A stretch of 64,000 nucleotides of DNA from Sphaerisporangium sp. TRM90804 (lineage in GTDB: Bacteria > Actinomycetota > Actinomycetes > Streptosporangiales > Streptosporangiaceae), in NCBI RefSeq assembly GCF_029846175.1, contig NZ_JARWAC010000019.1, positions 1 to 64,000 on the forward strand, read 5' to 3'. The notes below the pieces were generated by a model that had not been told where the DNA came from, did no database searches, and worked only from the letters and a program-made list of their open reading frames with translations. The position numbers and the translations under genes were made by a program. Of this stretch, positions 43,945 to 53,276 are shown in pieces (within the stretch, counting starts at the first letter, position 1; every line of letters starts with the position of its first letter).

Positions 43945-45702
43945 GTGACCGCGGAGGCGCAGCGCCGGGTGGCCGGCAGGTATCTGCTGCTGGAGCCCAT
44001 CGGCCGTGGCGGCATGGGCATCGTCTGGCGGGCTCACGACGAGGTGCTCGACCGTCCCGTGGCGGTGAAGGAGGTGCTCTACCGCCCGCTGAGCGAGGCC
44101 GACCGCGAGACGTTCAACCGGCGCACGATGCGCGAGGCACGCGCGGCCGGGCGGCTCGACCACCCCTCGGTGGTCGTCGTGCACGACGTCATCGAGGAGG
44201 ACGGCCGGCCCTGGATCGTCATGCAGCTCGTCCGGTCCCGGTCCCTCGGCGAGACGCTCCGCGACTCGGGGCCGATCGCCCCGCGCCGGGTGGCCCTGAT
44301 CGGCGCCCGCGTCCTGGACGCACTGCGGGCCGCGCACGCGGCCGGCGTGCTGCACCGTGACGTGAAGCCGGAGAACGTGCTGCTCACCGAGGGCGGACGC
44401 GTCGTGCTGACCGACTTCGGCATCGCCACCATGCCCGAGGAGGCGGCGCTCACGGCCACCGGCGATCTTTCGGGCACCCCGGCGTTCATCCCGCCAGAGC
44501 GCCTGCGCGGCCTGCCCGCCACGCCGGAGTCCGACCTGTGGTCGCTCGGCGCGACGCTGTACGCCGCCGTCGAGGGCAGGCCGCCGTTCGACCGCGGCGC
44601 GCCGGTGCCGACCATGGCCGCCGTGCTGAACGACGACCCGGCGCCGGCCGTGGCCGCCGGGCCGCTGGCCCCCCTGCTGGAGGCACTGCTCCGCAAGGAC
44701 CCGGGCCGGCGGATCACCGCCGCCGAGGCCGCCGAGGCCCTCGACCTGATCGCCGCCGGGGTGACGCCCGGCTCGCCGCGCCCGCCGGAGGGCCCCTCCG
44801 GCCCGTGGACGCCCGTCGCGAGCGCGCCGTCCCGGGCGGGCGCGGAGGCGTACGCGCCGCCCTCCACCGGCGCGCAGGCGCCGTACGCGGAGCCGTACGC
44901 GCCGACGCGCGTCCAGGAGCCCTGGGCCCCGGCGCAGACGCGCACGGCGGGGCCCTGGCCGGCCGTGCAGGCGCCTCCCGGCTCGGCGACCGGTGCGCCG
45001 GAGCGGCCCGCCCGCCGGCGGCTGGCCGCCGTCGGCGCGACGGCCGTGATCGCCGCGGGGGCCACGGGGTGGTACGGCTACCGCCAGATGTCGTCGCCGG
45101 AGGCCGTGCCGACCGTCGCGACGTCCTCCCCGGCCGCGCCGGTCACCACCCCCGTCGTGGTGCCGCCGTCCGTGTCGACGTCCACACCGCCCACGTCCAC
45201 ACCGCCCACGCCCGCACCGCCGACGCCGGCACCGCCGACGCCCACCCCTGAGTCGGCCGTCCCGCCCGGTTGGCGGGTGCACGAGGACTCGCTGGGCTTC
45301 TCGGTCGCCCTGCCGGCGGGAAGCAGGGAGTTCCAGCGGGAGCGCACCCGCGTCCGGTTTCGTCTTCCCGGCTCCCCCGGGTACCTGCTGGTCGACACCA
45401 CGCCGTGGGACGAACCCCATCCGCTGGCCGCGCTGCGCCACGTCGAGAAGGAGGCGACCGCCGAGGGCCTGCTGCCCGGCTACCGGCGCGTCCGGCTGGC
45501 GGGGCTGACGTACCGGAACCGTCCCGCGGCCGAGTGGGAGTTCACCTGGCGCATGGCCTCCGGCAGAGCGCATGTCGTCGACCGGGCGTTCCGGACCCGC
45601 AGCGGGCGGCACTTCGCCGTTTACTGGCAGACCACGGATAAGCGGTGGAAACAAGAGTCAGACTACTTTGACAGGTTTACAGCGACTTTCCGAGCTTCCT
45701 AA
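43945..45702 (+). CDS. Membrane Ser/Thr protein kinase with extracytoplasmic domain (kinase 2)
   Basis: A 585-residue kinase. The kinase domain begins VAGRYLLLEPIGRGGMGIVW and shows VAVKEV, HRDVKPENVLL and TDFGIATM; the APE motif reads PPE (FIPPERLRG). A Pro-rich juxtamembrane part, a helix near 361-379, a Thr/Pro-rich stalk and a globular domain from about 441 (PPGWRVHEDSLGFSVALPAG...) follow. That domain is clearly homologous to the one in kinase 1. The GTG at 43945 was preferred over ATG 43915 because the latter would begin inside the shared upstream element. It probably arose by duplication from kinase 1 or the reverse. Confidence 0.9.
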   Translation: MTAEAQRRVAGRYLLLEPIGRGGMGIVWRAHDEVLDRPVAVKEVLYRPLSEADRETFNRRTMREARAAGRLDHPSVVVVHDVIEEDGRPWIVMQLVRSRSLGETLRDSGPIAPRRVALIGARVLDALRAAHAAGVLHRDVKPENVLLTEGGRVVLTDFGIATMPEEAALTATGDLSGTPAFIPPERLRGLPATPESDLWSLGATLYAAVEGRPPFDRGAPVPTMAAVLNDDPAPAVAAGPLAPLLEALLRKDPGRRITAAEAAEALDLIAAGVTPGSPRPPEGPSGPWTPVASAPSRAGAEAYAPPSTGAQAPYAEPYAPTRVQEPWAPAQTRTAGPWPAVQAPPGSATGAPERPARRRLAAVGATAVIAAGATGWYGYRQMSSPEAVPTVATSSPAAPVTTPVVVPPSVSTSTPPTSTPPTPAPPTPAPPTPTPESAVPPGWRVHEDSLGFSVALPAGSREFQRERTRVRFRLPGSPGYLLVDTTPWDEPHPLAALRHVEKEATAEGLLPGYRRVRLAGLTYRNRPAAEWEFTWRMASGRAHVVDRAFRTRSGRHFAVYWQTTDKRWKQESDYFDRFTATFRAS

Positions 45703-45745
45703 GCAAGAAGGAATGTAGGCCGCATTTGAGGGTAGCGGGAAGACT

Positions 45746-47218
45746 ATGCCGGAATCGTCCCAGGTCACAGACCACGTCGTGGCAGGCAGGTACCACCTGC
45801 ACGAACCGATCGGCCGAGGTGGCATGGGCACCGTCTGGCGGGCGTCCGACAAGATCCTGGGCCGCGAGGTCGCGGTCAAGGAGCTGATCGCGCCCCCGGA
45901 GCTGACGGGGCCCGAGCGAGAGATCTTCGCGTTACGGACGTTCCGGGAGGCCCGCGCCGCGGGGCGCGTGTGCCACGCCGGCGTCGCCACCGTCTACGAC
46001 GTGTTCGAGGAGAACGGCCACCCCTGGATCGTGATGCAGCTGGTCGACTCCGACACCCTGGGTGCCGTGGTCCGCGACCAGGGCGCGCTGCCGCCGGCGC
46101 GCGTCGCCGAGATCGGGCTGCAGGTGCTGGCCGCGCTGAGGGCCGCCCACCAGGCGGGGGTCCTGCACCGGGACGTCAAGCCCGACAACGTGCTGCTCGC
46201 CAAGGACGGCGGGCGCGCCGTGCTCACCGACTTCGGCATCGCGATGCTGGACGACGACTCCCCCGTGACCCGCACGGGCATGCTGATCGGCACCCCGGCC
46301 TTCATCGCGCCCGAGCGCGCCGCCGGCGGCCAGGCGACGCGGGCGTCCGACCTGTGGTCGCTCGGGGTGACCCTGTACGTCGCGGTCGAGGGCCGCTCGC
46401 CGTTCCAGCGCGGTAACCCGCTGGCGACGCTCGGCGCCGTCATGCACGACCCGCCCGCGCCGCTGCGGCTGGCCGGGCCGCTGGCGCCCGTCCTCATGGG
46501 CCTGCTCCACAAGGACCCCGAGCAGCGGCTGACCGCCGCCCAGGCCGAGACATACCTGCGCATGGTGGCGGCGGGCATCCAGCCCGAGCCCACCTCGCCG
46601 TTCGTGCCGCTCCAGGGCACCGCGCCGGCCCCCGCGCCGGCCACGGCCGCCCCTCCGCCGCCGCACTCCCCCGCGTCGCCGCGCTCCGCCGGCGGCTCGG
46701 GAGGGCGCGCGATGGCGCTGGCGGGGCTGACCGCCCTGGTGCTGTCGGTGGGCCTGGTGGCCGGCGGCATGGCGTGGGTGACCGCCCGCTCCGACGGGGC
46801 GCGCGTGACGCCGGCGACGTCCCCGACCGTGCGGGTGACGGTCTCGGTGACGCCGACCGCGGAGTCGTCCGCCCAGGTCGTGACGCGCAACACCCCGCAG
46901 GGCGGCTACGCGCCGGACCCGTCGTCGCCCCTGCAGCGGTCCGAGCGCGCCAAGCCCACCGCCGGCGAGAAGGACCGCGACAAGCCGTCGGGCCCGGCGG
47001 ACAAGCCCACCAAGCCCAAACCAGAGCCCAAGGAGCCGAAGAAGCCCCGGGAGACCGAGGACGGCTCCGGCAACGTGGTGCCCCCCGGACACGCCGGGGA
47101 GGACGCCCCGTCGGGCGACGAGAAGAGCGACGACCAGGGCGGCGGCACCGAGGGGCACGCCGGCCAGGAGGACGGCAAGGCCGTCGTCGAGGAGCGCACC
47201 GTCACCCCCGGCGCCTAG
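45746..47218 (+). CDS. Membrane Ser/Thr protein kinase with charged extracytoplasmic tail (kinase 3)
   Basis: A 490-residue kinase with the same catalytic motifs (GRGGMGTVW, VAVKEL, HRDVKPDNVLL, TDFGIAML, FIAPERA), a short Pro/Ala linker and a membrane helix at about 322-345. About 145 residues of Lys/Pro/Glu/Asp-rich low-complexity sequence (KPTKPKPEPKEPKKP...) follow in place of a sensor domain. The ATG at 45746 has GGGAAG upstream. It lies 43 bp after kinase 2 and may be cotranscribed with it. The missing ectodomain suggests another input or interaction with the neighbouring kinases. Confidence 0.9.
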   Translation: MPESSQVTDHVVAGRYHLHEPIGRGGMGTVWRASDKILGREVAVKELIAPPELTGPEREIFALRTFREARAAGRVCHAGVATVYDVFEENGHPWIVMQLVDSDTLGAVVRDQGALPPARVAEIGLQVLAALRAAHQAGVLHRDVKPDNVLLAKDGGRAVLTDFGIAMLDDDSPVTRTGMLIGTPAFIAPERAAGGQATRASDLWSLGVTLYVAVEGRSPFQRGNPLATLGAVMHDPPAPLRLAGPLAPVLMGLLHKDPEQRLTAAQAETYLRMVAAGIQPEPTSPFVPLQGTAPAPAPATAAPPPPHSPASPRSAGGSGGRAMALAGLTALVLSVGLVAGGMAWVTARSDGARVTPATSPTVRVTVSVTPTAESSAQVVTRNTPQGGYAPDPSSPLQRSERAKPTAGEKDRDKPSGPADKPTKPKPEPKEPKKPRETEDGSGNVVPPGHAGEDAPSGDEKSDDQGGGTEGHAGQEDGKAVVEERTVTPGA

Positions 47219-47221
47219 GCT

Positions 47222-47245
47222 CCCGCCGTCCGGGCGGACGGCGGG
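47222..47245. terminator. Bidirectional hairpin between kinase 3 and the pseudouridine synthase
   Basis: CCCGCCGTCCG (47222-47232) and CGGACGGCGGG (47235-47245) are exact complements, followed at once by a second GC-rich inverted repeat (GGCGGGCC/GGCCCGCC). It lies 3 bp after the kinase 3 stop and 15 bp before the stop of the convergent gene, and so is well placed to end both. Confidence 0.6.
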
Positions 47246-47260
47246 CCCGGCCCGCCGGGG

Positions 47261-48190
47261 TCAGGACTCGTCGCGGACCTTGTCCAGGGCCCGGGCGAGC
47301 TGCTCGGGGTACTCGCTGGAGAAGGACACCCGCATGCCTGAGGAGGGGTGCTCGAAGCCGAGCGACACCGCGTGCAGCCACTGGCGCGTCACGCCGAGCC
47401 GGGCCGCGAGCGTGGGGTCGGCGCCGTACAGGAGGTCACCCACGCAGGGGTGGCGCAGGGCCGACATGTGGACGCGGATCTGGTGGGTGCGCCCGGTCTC
47501 CAGCCTGATGTCCAGCAGCGACGCGGCCCGGAACGCCTCGATGGTGTCGTAGTGGGTGATCGACGGCCTGCCGCCCGCCACGACCGCCCACCTGCCGTCC
47601 CCGGACGGATGCCGGTCGATCGGGGCGTCGACGGTGCCGCGCAGCGGGTCGGGATGGCCCTGCACCAGCGCGTGGTAGCGCTTGTCGACCGTGCGCTCCT
47701 TGAAGGCGCGCTTCAGGTGGGAGTAGGCCGGCTCGCTCTTGGCGACCACCATGACGCCGGTGGTGTTGGCGTCGAGCCGGTGGACGATGCCCTGCCGCTC
47801 GGCCGCGCCGCTGGTGGACAGCCGGTGCCCGGCGCCCAGCAGCCCGCCGAGGACGGTCGGGCCCGTCCAGCCGACGGTGGGGTGCGCCGCCACGCCGATC
47901 GGCTTGTCGACCACGACGATGTCGTCGTCCTCGTACACCACTCGCATGCCCGGGACGGGCTCGGGGACCGCGACGGGCGCCGACGGCGGGGGCGGGATCA
48001 CGACCTCCAGCCACGCGCCGGCGTGCACGCGGTCGGACTTGGCGGCGGCGGCGCCGTCGACCTGGACGTCCCCGGCGGAGATCAGCTCGGCCGCGCGCGT
48101 GCGGGAGAACCCGAACAGCCGCGCCAGCGCGGCGTCCAGCCGCTCGCCCTCGAGACCGTCGGGGACCGGCAGGCTGCGGAGCTCACCCAC
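47261..48190 (-). CDS. RluA/RluD-family pseudouridine synthase
   Basis: A 309-residue enzyme that isomerises uridines in large-subunit rRNA. The N-terminal S4 domain is [31 protein letters not shown]. The catalytic core contains [12 protein letters not shown] and HRLDANTTG with the catalytic Asp, and later [20 protein letters not shown] codons at 48199 and 48190 are both possible; 48190 gives the more typical start. It overlaps the end of lspA, as is usual for this actinobacterial gene pair. Confidence 0.93.
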   Translation of the reverse strand: MGELRSLPVPDGLEGERLDAALARLFGFSRTRAAELISAGDVQVDGAAAAKSDRVHAGAWLEVVIPPPPSAPVAVPEPVPGMRVVYEDDDIVVVDKPIGVAAHPTVGWTGPTVLGGLLGAGHRLSTSGAAERQGIVHRLDANTTGVMVVAKSEPAYSHLKRAFKERTVDKRYHALVQGHPDPLRGTVDAPIDRHPSGDGRWAVVAGGRPSITHYDTIEAFRAASLLDIRLETGRTHQIRVHMSALRHPCVGDLLYGADPTLAARLGVTRQWLHAVSLGFEHPSSGMRVSFSSEYPEQLARALDKVRDES

Positions 48191-48857
48191 GCCGCCCACC
48201 CCCGTCGCCCTCGGCGTCGGGGATGTCGGTGGCGGGCGTGTCGGTGGCGGGCGCCTGGTCGCCGGCGCCGGTGTCGCGGGTGCCGTCGAGCTGGTGGCCG
48301 CGCCAGGCCAGGATGACCGCGAGCACGCCGCCGCACACGATGGCGGAGTCGGCGACGTTGAAGATGGGGAACCGCGTGACGGGGAACACCTCGATGAAGT
48401 CGACGACGTGCCCCTGCAGCGGCGCGGGATAGCGGAAGAGGCGGTCGGTGAGGTTGCCCAGGGCGCCGCCGAGCAGCAGCCCCAGGGTGATCGCCCACGG
48501 GACGCTGCGCAGCCGGCGCGCGGTGCGGATGATCGCGAACACCACGACCAGCGCGATGAGCGTGAACACGATCGTCATGCCGGTGCCGATGCTGAACGCG
48601 GCGCCGGAGTTGCGGATCACCCGGATGCGGAGCACCTCGCCGATCACGCTGACCGGATCCCGGCCCTCCAGGTACTCCACCACGAGCGTCTTGGTGACGA
48701 GGTCGAGCACGTACACGACCACCGCCAGCACGGCGAGCGTGCCGATGCGCTTGGAGCGGACGCCGGCGCTCCCGGCGGCCGGGGAGTCCTCCCCCGGCGC
48801 GCCGTCGTCGGACGGGACGTTCAGCGGCGCTCCTCCCGCTGCTTGCACGACACGCAC
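48183..48857 (-). CDS. lspA: Lipoprotein signal peptidase (signal peptidase II)
   Basis: LspA removes the signal peptide of diacylglyceryl-modified prolipoproteins made by Lgt. Four membrane helices are evident. The aspartate protease residues lie in [12 protein letters not shown] and [11 protein letters not shown]. The N-terminal 30-40 residues are low-complexity, and a Thr/Asp/Gly-rich tail follows the last helix. The start is uncertain: GTG 48857 has GAGGG 7 bp upstream and gives 224 residues with a short overlap into the TraR/DksA gene; other GTG codons are nearby. Confidence 0.92.
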   Translation of the reverse strand: MRVVQAAGGAPLNVPSDDGAPGEDSPAAGSAGVRSKRIGTLAVLAVVVYVLDLVTKTLVVEYLEGRDPVSVIGEVLRIRVIRNSGAAFSIGTGMTIVFTLIALVVVFAIIRTARRLRSVPWAITLGLLLGGALGNLTDRLFRYPAPLQGHVVDFIEVFPVTRFPIFNVADSAIVCGGVLAVILAWRGHQLDGTRDTGAGDQAPATDTPATDIPDAEGDGGGRRG

Positions 48858-49231
48858 AGCGTCGCCCTCGGGAACGCCTGAAGGCGCTCCTTGCCGATCG
48901 GCTTGTGGCACGATTCGCACACTCCGTATGTTCCCGCGTCGATGCGGGCGATCGCCCGCTCGTTCTGCGCGACCAGGTCACGCGCATTCAGGGTAAGGGC
49001 GATCTCGCGTTCCCGCTCATACGTCTTGGCGCCGGCGTCGGCCTGGTCGTCCCCGGCGCTGTCGCTGATGTCGCCCGAGGCGATCTGCGACTCCGCACGC
49101 GCCACCTCGGCGTTCAGCTCTTCGATCTCCCCGGCGAGCCGCCCGCGAACCTCCGACAGCTCCCCCTCCGACCATGTCGTCTCGACGTCCGTCTGGGGGG
49201 CGGTCTTCGCCGCCCGCGTCATACCGGCCAT
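48821..49231 (-). CDS. TraR/DksA-family zinc-finger protein
   Basis: A 136-residue protein with a coiled-coil-forming region (ELSEVRGRLAGEIEELNAEVARAESQIASG), the AGDDQADAGAKTYEREREIAL helix and a C4 zinc finger (CESC and CVSC, 17 residues apart) at the C-terminus. DksA/TraR proteins bind the secondary channel of RNA polymerase; the acidic coiled-coil tip (SDSAGDDQADAG) is present. The ATG at 49231 follows GAGGAGG. It often precedes lspA in actinobacteria, as here. Confidence 0.9.
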   Translation of the reverse strand: MAGMTRAAKTAPQTDVETTWSEGELSEVRGRLAGEIEELNAEVARAESQIASGDISDSAGDDQADAGAKTYEREREIALTLNARDLVAQNERAIARIDAGTYGVCESCHKPIGKERLQAFPRATLCVSCKQREERR

Positions 49232-49316
49232 GAAGGCCTCCTCGCCGATCAAGCATATGAGCAGTGCGGGAAGCATAGGTCGGCCATATCGGAAGAACAA
49301 ACGACGCGCCGACCGT

Positions 49317-49586
49317 TTACGCCATCCGTAACGCCGTAGCCCTTTCGATCAATTCCTGCTCATTACCTGTGATCTCCAGGACCTTGTCCCGGCTTGTCGC
49401 CCCGCTGACCAGGCGCACGTCCGCGCGACGCACACCGAAGGCCGACGCGACCGCGCGCAGGGCCGCCTCGGTGGCCTTGCCGTCCACCGCGCGGGCGTTC
49501 ACCCGGACCACGATCGCGCGATCGCCATACCCTCCGCCGACCGATTCCCGGGCGGCGCCCGGCCGTACCCTGATGGCCACCCTCAT
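49317..49586 (-). CDS. DUF167 (YggU-like) protein
   Basis: An 89-residue protein with the family pattern VRPGAARESVGG, IVVRVNARAVDGKATEAALRAVASAFGV and VRLVSGATSRDKVLEI. DUF167 proteins are small alpha-beta proteins of unknown function. The ATG at 49586 begins MRVAIRVRPGA; a longer frame from 49634 would extend into the ileS leader promoter region. It diverges from ileS. Confidence 0.85.
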   Translation of the reverse strand: MRVAIRVRPGAARESVGGGYGDRAIVVRVNARAVDGKATEAALRAVASAFGVRRADVRLVSGATSRDKVLEITGNEQELIERATALRMA

Positions 49587-49636
49587 AAATGTGTCGGTCC
49601 TCTCCCCGCCGTGGGATATCGTTTTAGTCTGCAAGG

Positions 49637-49919
49637 CGTTGACGGGGACGAGTACCTCCGCGCCCCCTCGCAGGAGCGACCCGGGGATGGTGCGAGCCCG
49701 GGGCGAGAGCCGGAGAGAAGATCACCCCTGAGCCGCCGGAAGAACGGCTGCGGCGGGCGTAACCGCCGCGCGCAGCCCAGTAGAGCCGGCAGCGGTGACA
49801 AGAGTGGGCCTCATTTGGGGAAAGTTTCCCAAACGGGGTCAAGGAGGGTGGTACCGCGGGGCCTTCGGCCTCGTCCCTCCACGCCATGGAGAAGCTATGC
49901 GTGGAGGTCCGTCCCTACG
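49637..49919 (+). promoter_or_regulatory. T-box riboswitch controlling ileS
   Basis: The canonical T-box motif AGGGTGGTACCGCG is at 49845-49858. Its TGGT bulge complements the ACCA end of uncharged tRNA(Ile). An ATC triplet at 49721-49723 is the likely Ile specifier codon. Downstream, CCTCCACGC (49876-49884) pairs exactly with GCGTGGAGG (49899-49907), hiding the GGAGG ribosome binding site. This points to translational rather than transcriptional control. A -10 hexamer, TAGTCT, lies at 49625-49630, so the leader begins near 49637. The specifier and left boundary are inferred. Confidence 0.9.
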
Positions 49920-52900
49920 ATGTCATCGCCCTACTTCCGCCCCCTCCCCGCCCGCGTCGACCTGCCCGCCTTCGAGGCCGAGGTGCTCGACCGCTGGCGT
50001 GACGGCAAGGTCTTCGAGCGCTCGCTGGAACAGAACGCCGGCGGCCCGTCCTGGGTGTTCTACGAGGGGCCGCCCACCGCCAACGGCATGCCCGGCGTGC
50101 ACCACGTCGAGGCCCGCGTGTTCAAGGACGTCTTCCCCCGCTACAAGTCGATGCGCGGCTTCCACGTCCCCCGCAAGGCCGGGTGGGACTGCCACGGCCT
50201 GCCGGTCGAGGTGGCCGTCGAGAAGGAGCTCGGCCTCTCGGGCAAGCCCGAGATCGAGGCGTACGGCATCGCCGCGTTCAACGAGCGGTGCCGCGAGTCG
50301 GTGGCGCGCCACGTGGACGCCTTCGAGGAGATGACCGAGCGCATGGGCTACTGGGTCGACATGTCCCAGGCCTACCGCACGATGGACCCCTCCTACGTCG
50401 AGGCGGTCTGGTGGTCCCTGAAGGTCATCTGGGACAAGGACCTCCTGTTCCGCGACTTCCGGATCACGCCGTACTGCCCGCGCTGCGGCACCGGCCTGTC
50501 CGACCACGAGCTCGGCCAGCCCGGCGGGTACGAGACCGTCTCCAGCCCCTCGGTGTACGTGCGCATGCCGGTCACCGCCGGCCGGTTCGAGGGCGCCGAC
50601 CTGCTCATCTGGACCACCACCCCCTGGACCCTGGTGTCCAACACCGCGGTCGCCGTCCACCCCGAGGTGACCTACGTGGTCGCCGCCAAGGAGGGTGAGC
50701 GGCCGGTCGTCGTGGCCGAGCCGCTGCTGGAGAGCGCGCTGGGCGAGGGCTGGACGGTCACCGAGCGCGTCCCCGGCGCCGAGCTGGAGCGCACCCCCTA
50801 CTCGCGGCCGTTCGAGCTGGTCGACATCCCCGGCGCGCACTACGTCGTGCTCGCCGACTACGTCACCGTGGAGGACGGCACCGGCCTGGTGCACCAGGCG
50901 CCGGCGTTCGGCGCCGACGACCTGACGACCTGCAAGCGGTACGGCCTGCCGGTGGTCAACCCCATCGGCCCCGACGGGCGCTTCCTGGCCGAGGTGCCGC
51001 TGGTCGGCGGCAGGTTCTTCAAGGACGCCGACGACAGCCTGACCGACGACCTGCGGGCACGCGGGCTGCTGTTCCGCGGCGGCCACTTCGACCACAGCTA
51101 CCCGCACTGCTGGCGCTGCCACACCGCGCTGCTGTACTACGCGCTGCCGTCCTGGTACATCCGCACCACCGCCGTCAAGGACCGCCTGCTCGCCGAGAAC
51201 GACCGCACCACCTGGTACCCGGCGACGATCAAGGAGGGCCGGTACGGCGAGTGGCTGCGCAACAACGTCGACTGGGCGCTGTCGCGGTCGCGCTACTGGG
51301 GCACGCCGCTGCCGCTGTGGGTGTGCTCGGCCGACGACTCCCACGTCACCTGCGTGGGCTCGCTCAAGGAGCTGGGCGAGCTCGCCGGGGACGACCTGTC
51401 GGCCCTCGACCCGCACCGCCCGTTCGTGGACGACGTCGCCTTCCCGTGCCCCACGTGCGGCGCCGAGGCGCGGCGCGTGCCCGACGTCATCGACGCCTGG
51501 TACGACTCCGGGGCCATGCCGTTCGCCCAGTGGGGCGCCCCGCACGTCAACCGCGACGTCTTCGAGAGCTCCTACCCCGGCCAGTTCATCTGCGAGGCCC
51601 TCGACCAGACCCGCGGCTGGTTCTACTCGATGATGGCCGTCGGCACGCTGGTGTTCGACCGGTCGTCGTACGAGAACGTGCTGTGCCTGGGGCTGATCCT
51701 CGCCGAGGACGGCCGCAAGATGAGCAAGCACCTGGGCAACGTGCTCCAGCCGATCCCGCTCATGGAGCAGCACGGCGCCGACGCCCTGCGCTGGTTCATG
51801 GCGACCTCCGGCTCGCCGTGGTCGCCGCGCCGAGTGGGGCACGCGTCGCTGGAGGAGATCGTCCGGAAGGTCCTGCTGACCTACTGGAACACCACCTCCT
51901 TCTTCACGCTGTACGCGGGCGCCGAGTCGTGGTCGCCGTCCCGGCTCGCGGACGCGCCGGCGTACGCCGAGCGCCCGCTGATCGACCGCTGGGCGCTGGG
52001 AGAGCTCAACCGCACCGTGGCCGAGGTCACCGAGGCGATGGAGACCTTCGACACCACCCGCGTGGGCCGACGGCTCACCGAGTTCCTCGACGACCTGTCC
52101 AACTGGTACGTCCGCAGGTCGCGCCGCCGGTTCTGGTCGGGTGACGCCTCGGCGTTCGCCACCCTGTACGAGTGCCTGGAGACCGTCACCCGGCTGATGG
52201 CCCCCCTGGTGCCGTTCCTCACCGACTACCTGTGGGACGTGCTGCGCGCCCCCGACGCGCCGCCCTCGGTGCACCTGGCAACCTGGCCGGAGGTGAACCG
52301 CGACCTGCTCGACCCGGGCCTGTCGGAGCAGATGGCCCTGGTCAGGCGCCTGGTGGAGCTCGGCAGGTCGGCGCGCGCGGGAAGCGGCGTGAAGACCCGC
52401 CAGCCGCTCGGCCGGGCGCTCGTCGGCGCCCCGGGCTGGGGCGCGCTGGACTCCTCCCTGCGCGACCTGATCGCCGATGAGCTGAACGTGCAGACGCTGG
52501 AGGACCTCTCGTCGTTCTCCGCCGACCTGGTGTCGTTCACCGTCAAGCCCAACTTCCGCGTGCTGGGCAAGCGGTTCGGCGGCGGCACCAAGGACGTCGC
52601 CGCGGCCGTCACCGCGGCCGACCCCGCCGCCCTGGCCGCCCGCATCCGGGCGGGCGAGGCCGCGACGGTGACCGTCGGCGGCGAGGAGGTGGCGATCGGC
52701 GGCGACGACGTCATCGTCACCGAGCAGCCGCGCGCCGGGTGGGCCGTCGAGACCGGCGCCGTCGGCACGGGCACCGGCGAGACCATCGCCCTCGACCTCG
52801 CGGTCACCCCCGAGCTGTGGCGCGCTGGCCTGGTGCGCGAGGTGATCCGCCTGGTGCAGGACGCCCGCAAGTCGAGCGGCCTGGAGATCACCGACCGCAT

Positions 52901-53078
52901 CGACCTGTGGTGGACCGCCTCGGGCGACCTCGCCGAGGCCCTCCGCGCCGACGGCGCGAAGCTCTCCGAGGAGGTCCTCGCCACCACCCTCACCGAGGGC
53001 ACCCCCCCGGCCCCCCTCCCCGCCCACCAGGACCCCGCCCTGGGCCTGACCTTCCACCTGAACCGCGTCACAGCCTGA
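49920..53078 (+). CDS. ileS: Isoleucyl-tRNA synthetase, type 2 (IleRS2)
   Basis: A 1052-residue class I synthetase that charges tRNA(Ile). The HIGH-type signature reads GVHH at residues 59-62 (GPPTANGMPGVHHVEARVFKD), a GXHH order instead of HXGH. The KMSKS loop is KMSKH (600-604). The editing domain and a long C-terminal region typical of the eukaryote-like type 2 enzyme are present. GXHH variants of IleRS2 are known for very high mupirocin resistance. The ATG at 49920 follows the T-box sequestrator. The upstream in-frame part is leader RNA, not protein. Confidence 0.95.
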   Translation: MSSPYFRPLPARVDLPAFEAEVLDRWRDGKVFERSLEQNAGGPSWVFYEGPPTANGMPGVHHVEARVFKDVFPRYKSMRGFHVPRKAGWDCHGLPVEVAVEKELGLSGKPEIEAYGIAAFNERCRESVARHVDAFEEMTERMGYWVDMSQAYRTMDPSYVEAVWWSLKVIWDKDLLFRDFRITPYCPRCGTGLSDHELGQPGGYETVSSPSVYVRMPVTAGRFEGADLLIWTTTPWTLVSNTAVAVHPEVTYVVAAKEGERPVVVAEPLLESALGEGWTVTERVPGAELERTPYSRPFELVDIPGAHYVVLADYVTVEDGTGLVHQAPAFGADDLTTCKRYGLPVVNPIGPDGRFLAEVPLVGGRFFKDADDSLTDDLRARGLLFRGGHFDHSYPHCWRCHTALLYYALPSWYIRTTAVKDRLLAENDRTTWYPATIKEGRYGEWLRNNVDWALSRSRYWGTPLPLWVCSADDSHVTCVGSLKELGELAGDDLSALDPHRPFVDDVAFPCPTCGAEARRVPDVIDAWYDSGAMPFAQWGAPHVNRDVFESSYPGQFICEALDQTRGWFYSMMAVGTLVFDRSSYENVLCLGLILAEDGRKMSKHLGNVLQPIPLMEQHGADALRWFMATSGSPWSPRRVGHASLEEIVRKVLLTYWNTTSFFTLYAGAESWSPSRLADAPAYAERPLIDRWALGELNRTVAEVTEAMETFDTTRVGRRLTEFLDDLSNWYVRRSRRRFWSGDASAFATLYECLETVTRLMAPLVPFLTDYLWDVLRAPDAPPSVHLATWPEVNRDLLDPGLSEQMALVRRLVELGRSARAGSGVKTRQPLGRALVGAPGWGALDSSLRDLIADELNVQTLEDLSSFSADLVSFTVKPNFRVLGKRFGGGTKDVAAAVTAADPAALAARIRAGEAATVTVGGEEVAIGGDDVIVTEQPRAGWAVETGAVGTGTGETIALDLAVTPELWRAGLVREVIRLVQDARKSSGLEITDRIDLWWTASGDLAEALRADGAKLSEEVLATTLTEGTPPAPLPAHQDPALGLTFHLNRVTA

Positions 53079-53090
53079 CCGCCCACTGGG

Positions 53091-53119
53091 GGAAGGCCCC
53101 GGAACTCTCGGGGCCTTCC
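53091..53119 (+). terminator. Terminator hairpin after ileS
   Basis: GGAAGGCCCCG (53091-53101) and CGGGGCCTTCC (53109-53119) are perfect complements around a 7-nt loop, 12 bp after the ileS stop. The stem can extend by a few pairs on the outside. No U tract follows. Confidence 0.75.
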
Positions 53120-53276
53120 CTCCGTGAAGATCCCTGCTCATCATGCGGTGACCGGGGTGGGGATCATCCTCGCGCCGGTCGAGGACATGGTCAGGGATGA
53201 CGGGATTGGCAGGCACCCTCGTCTGGCAGGACAAAGACTGCGAGGAGGTTCTCTGATACCGGCCGGTGTGCCCGGT

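Noticed and set aside
40645-47218. Possible PASTA repeats in the kinases
   Set aside because: None of the three extracytoplasmic parts shows the PASTA pattern; two have a different shared domain and one is low-complexity.
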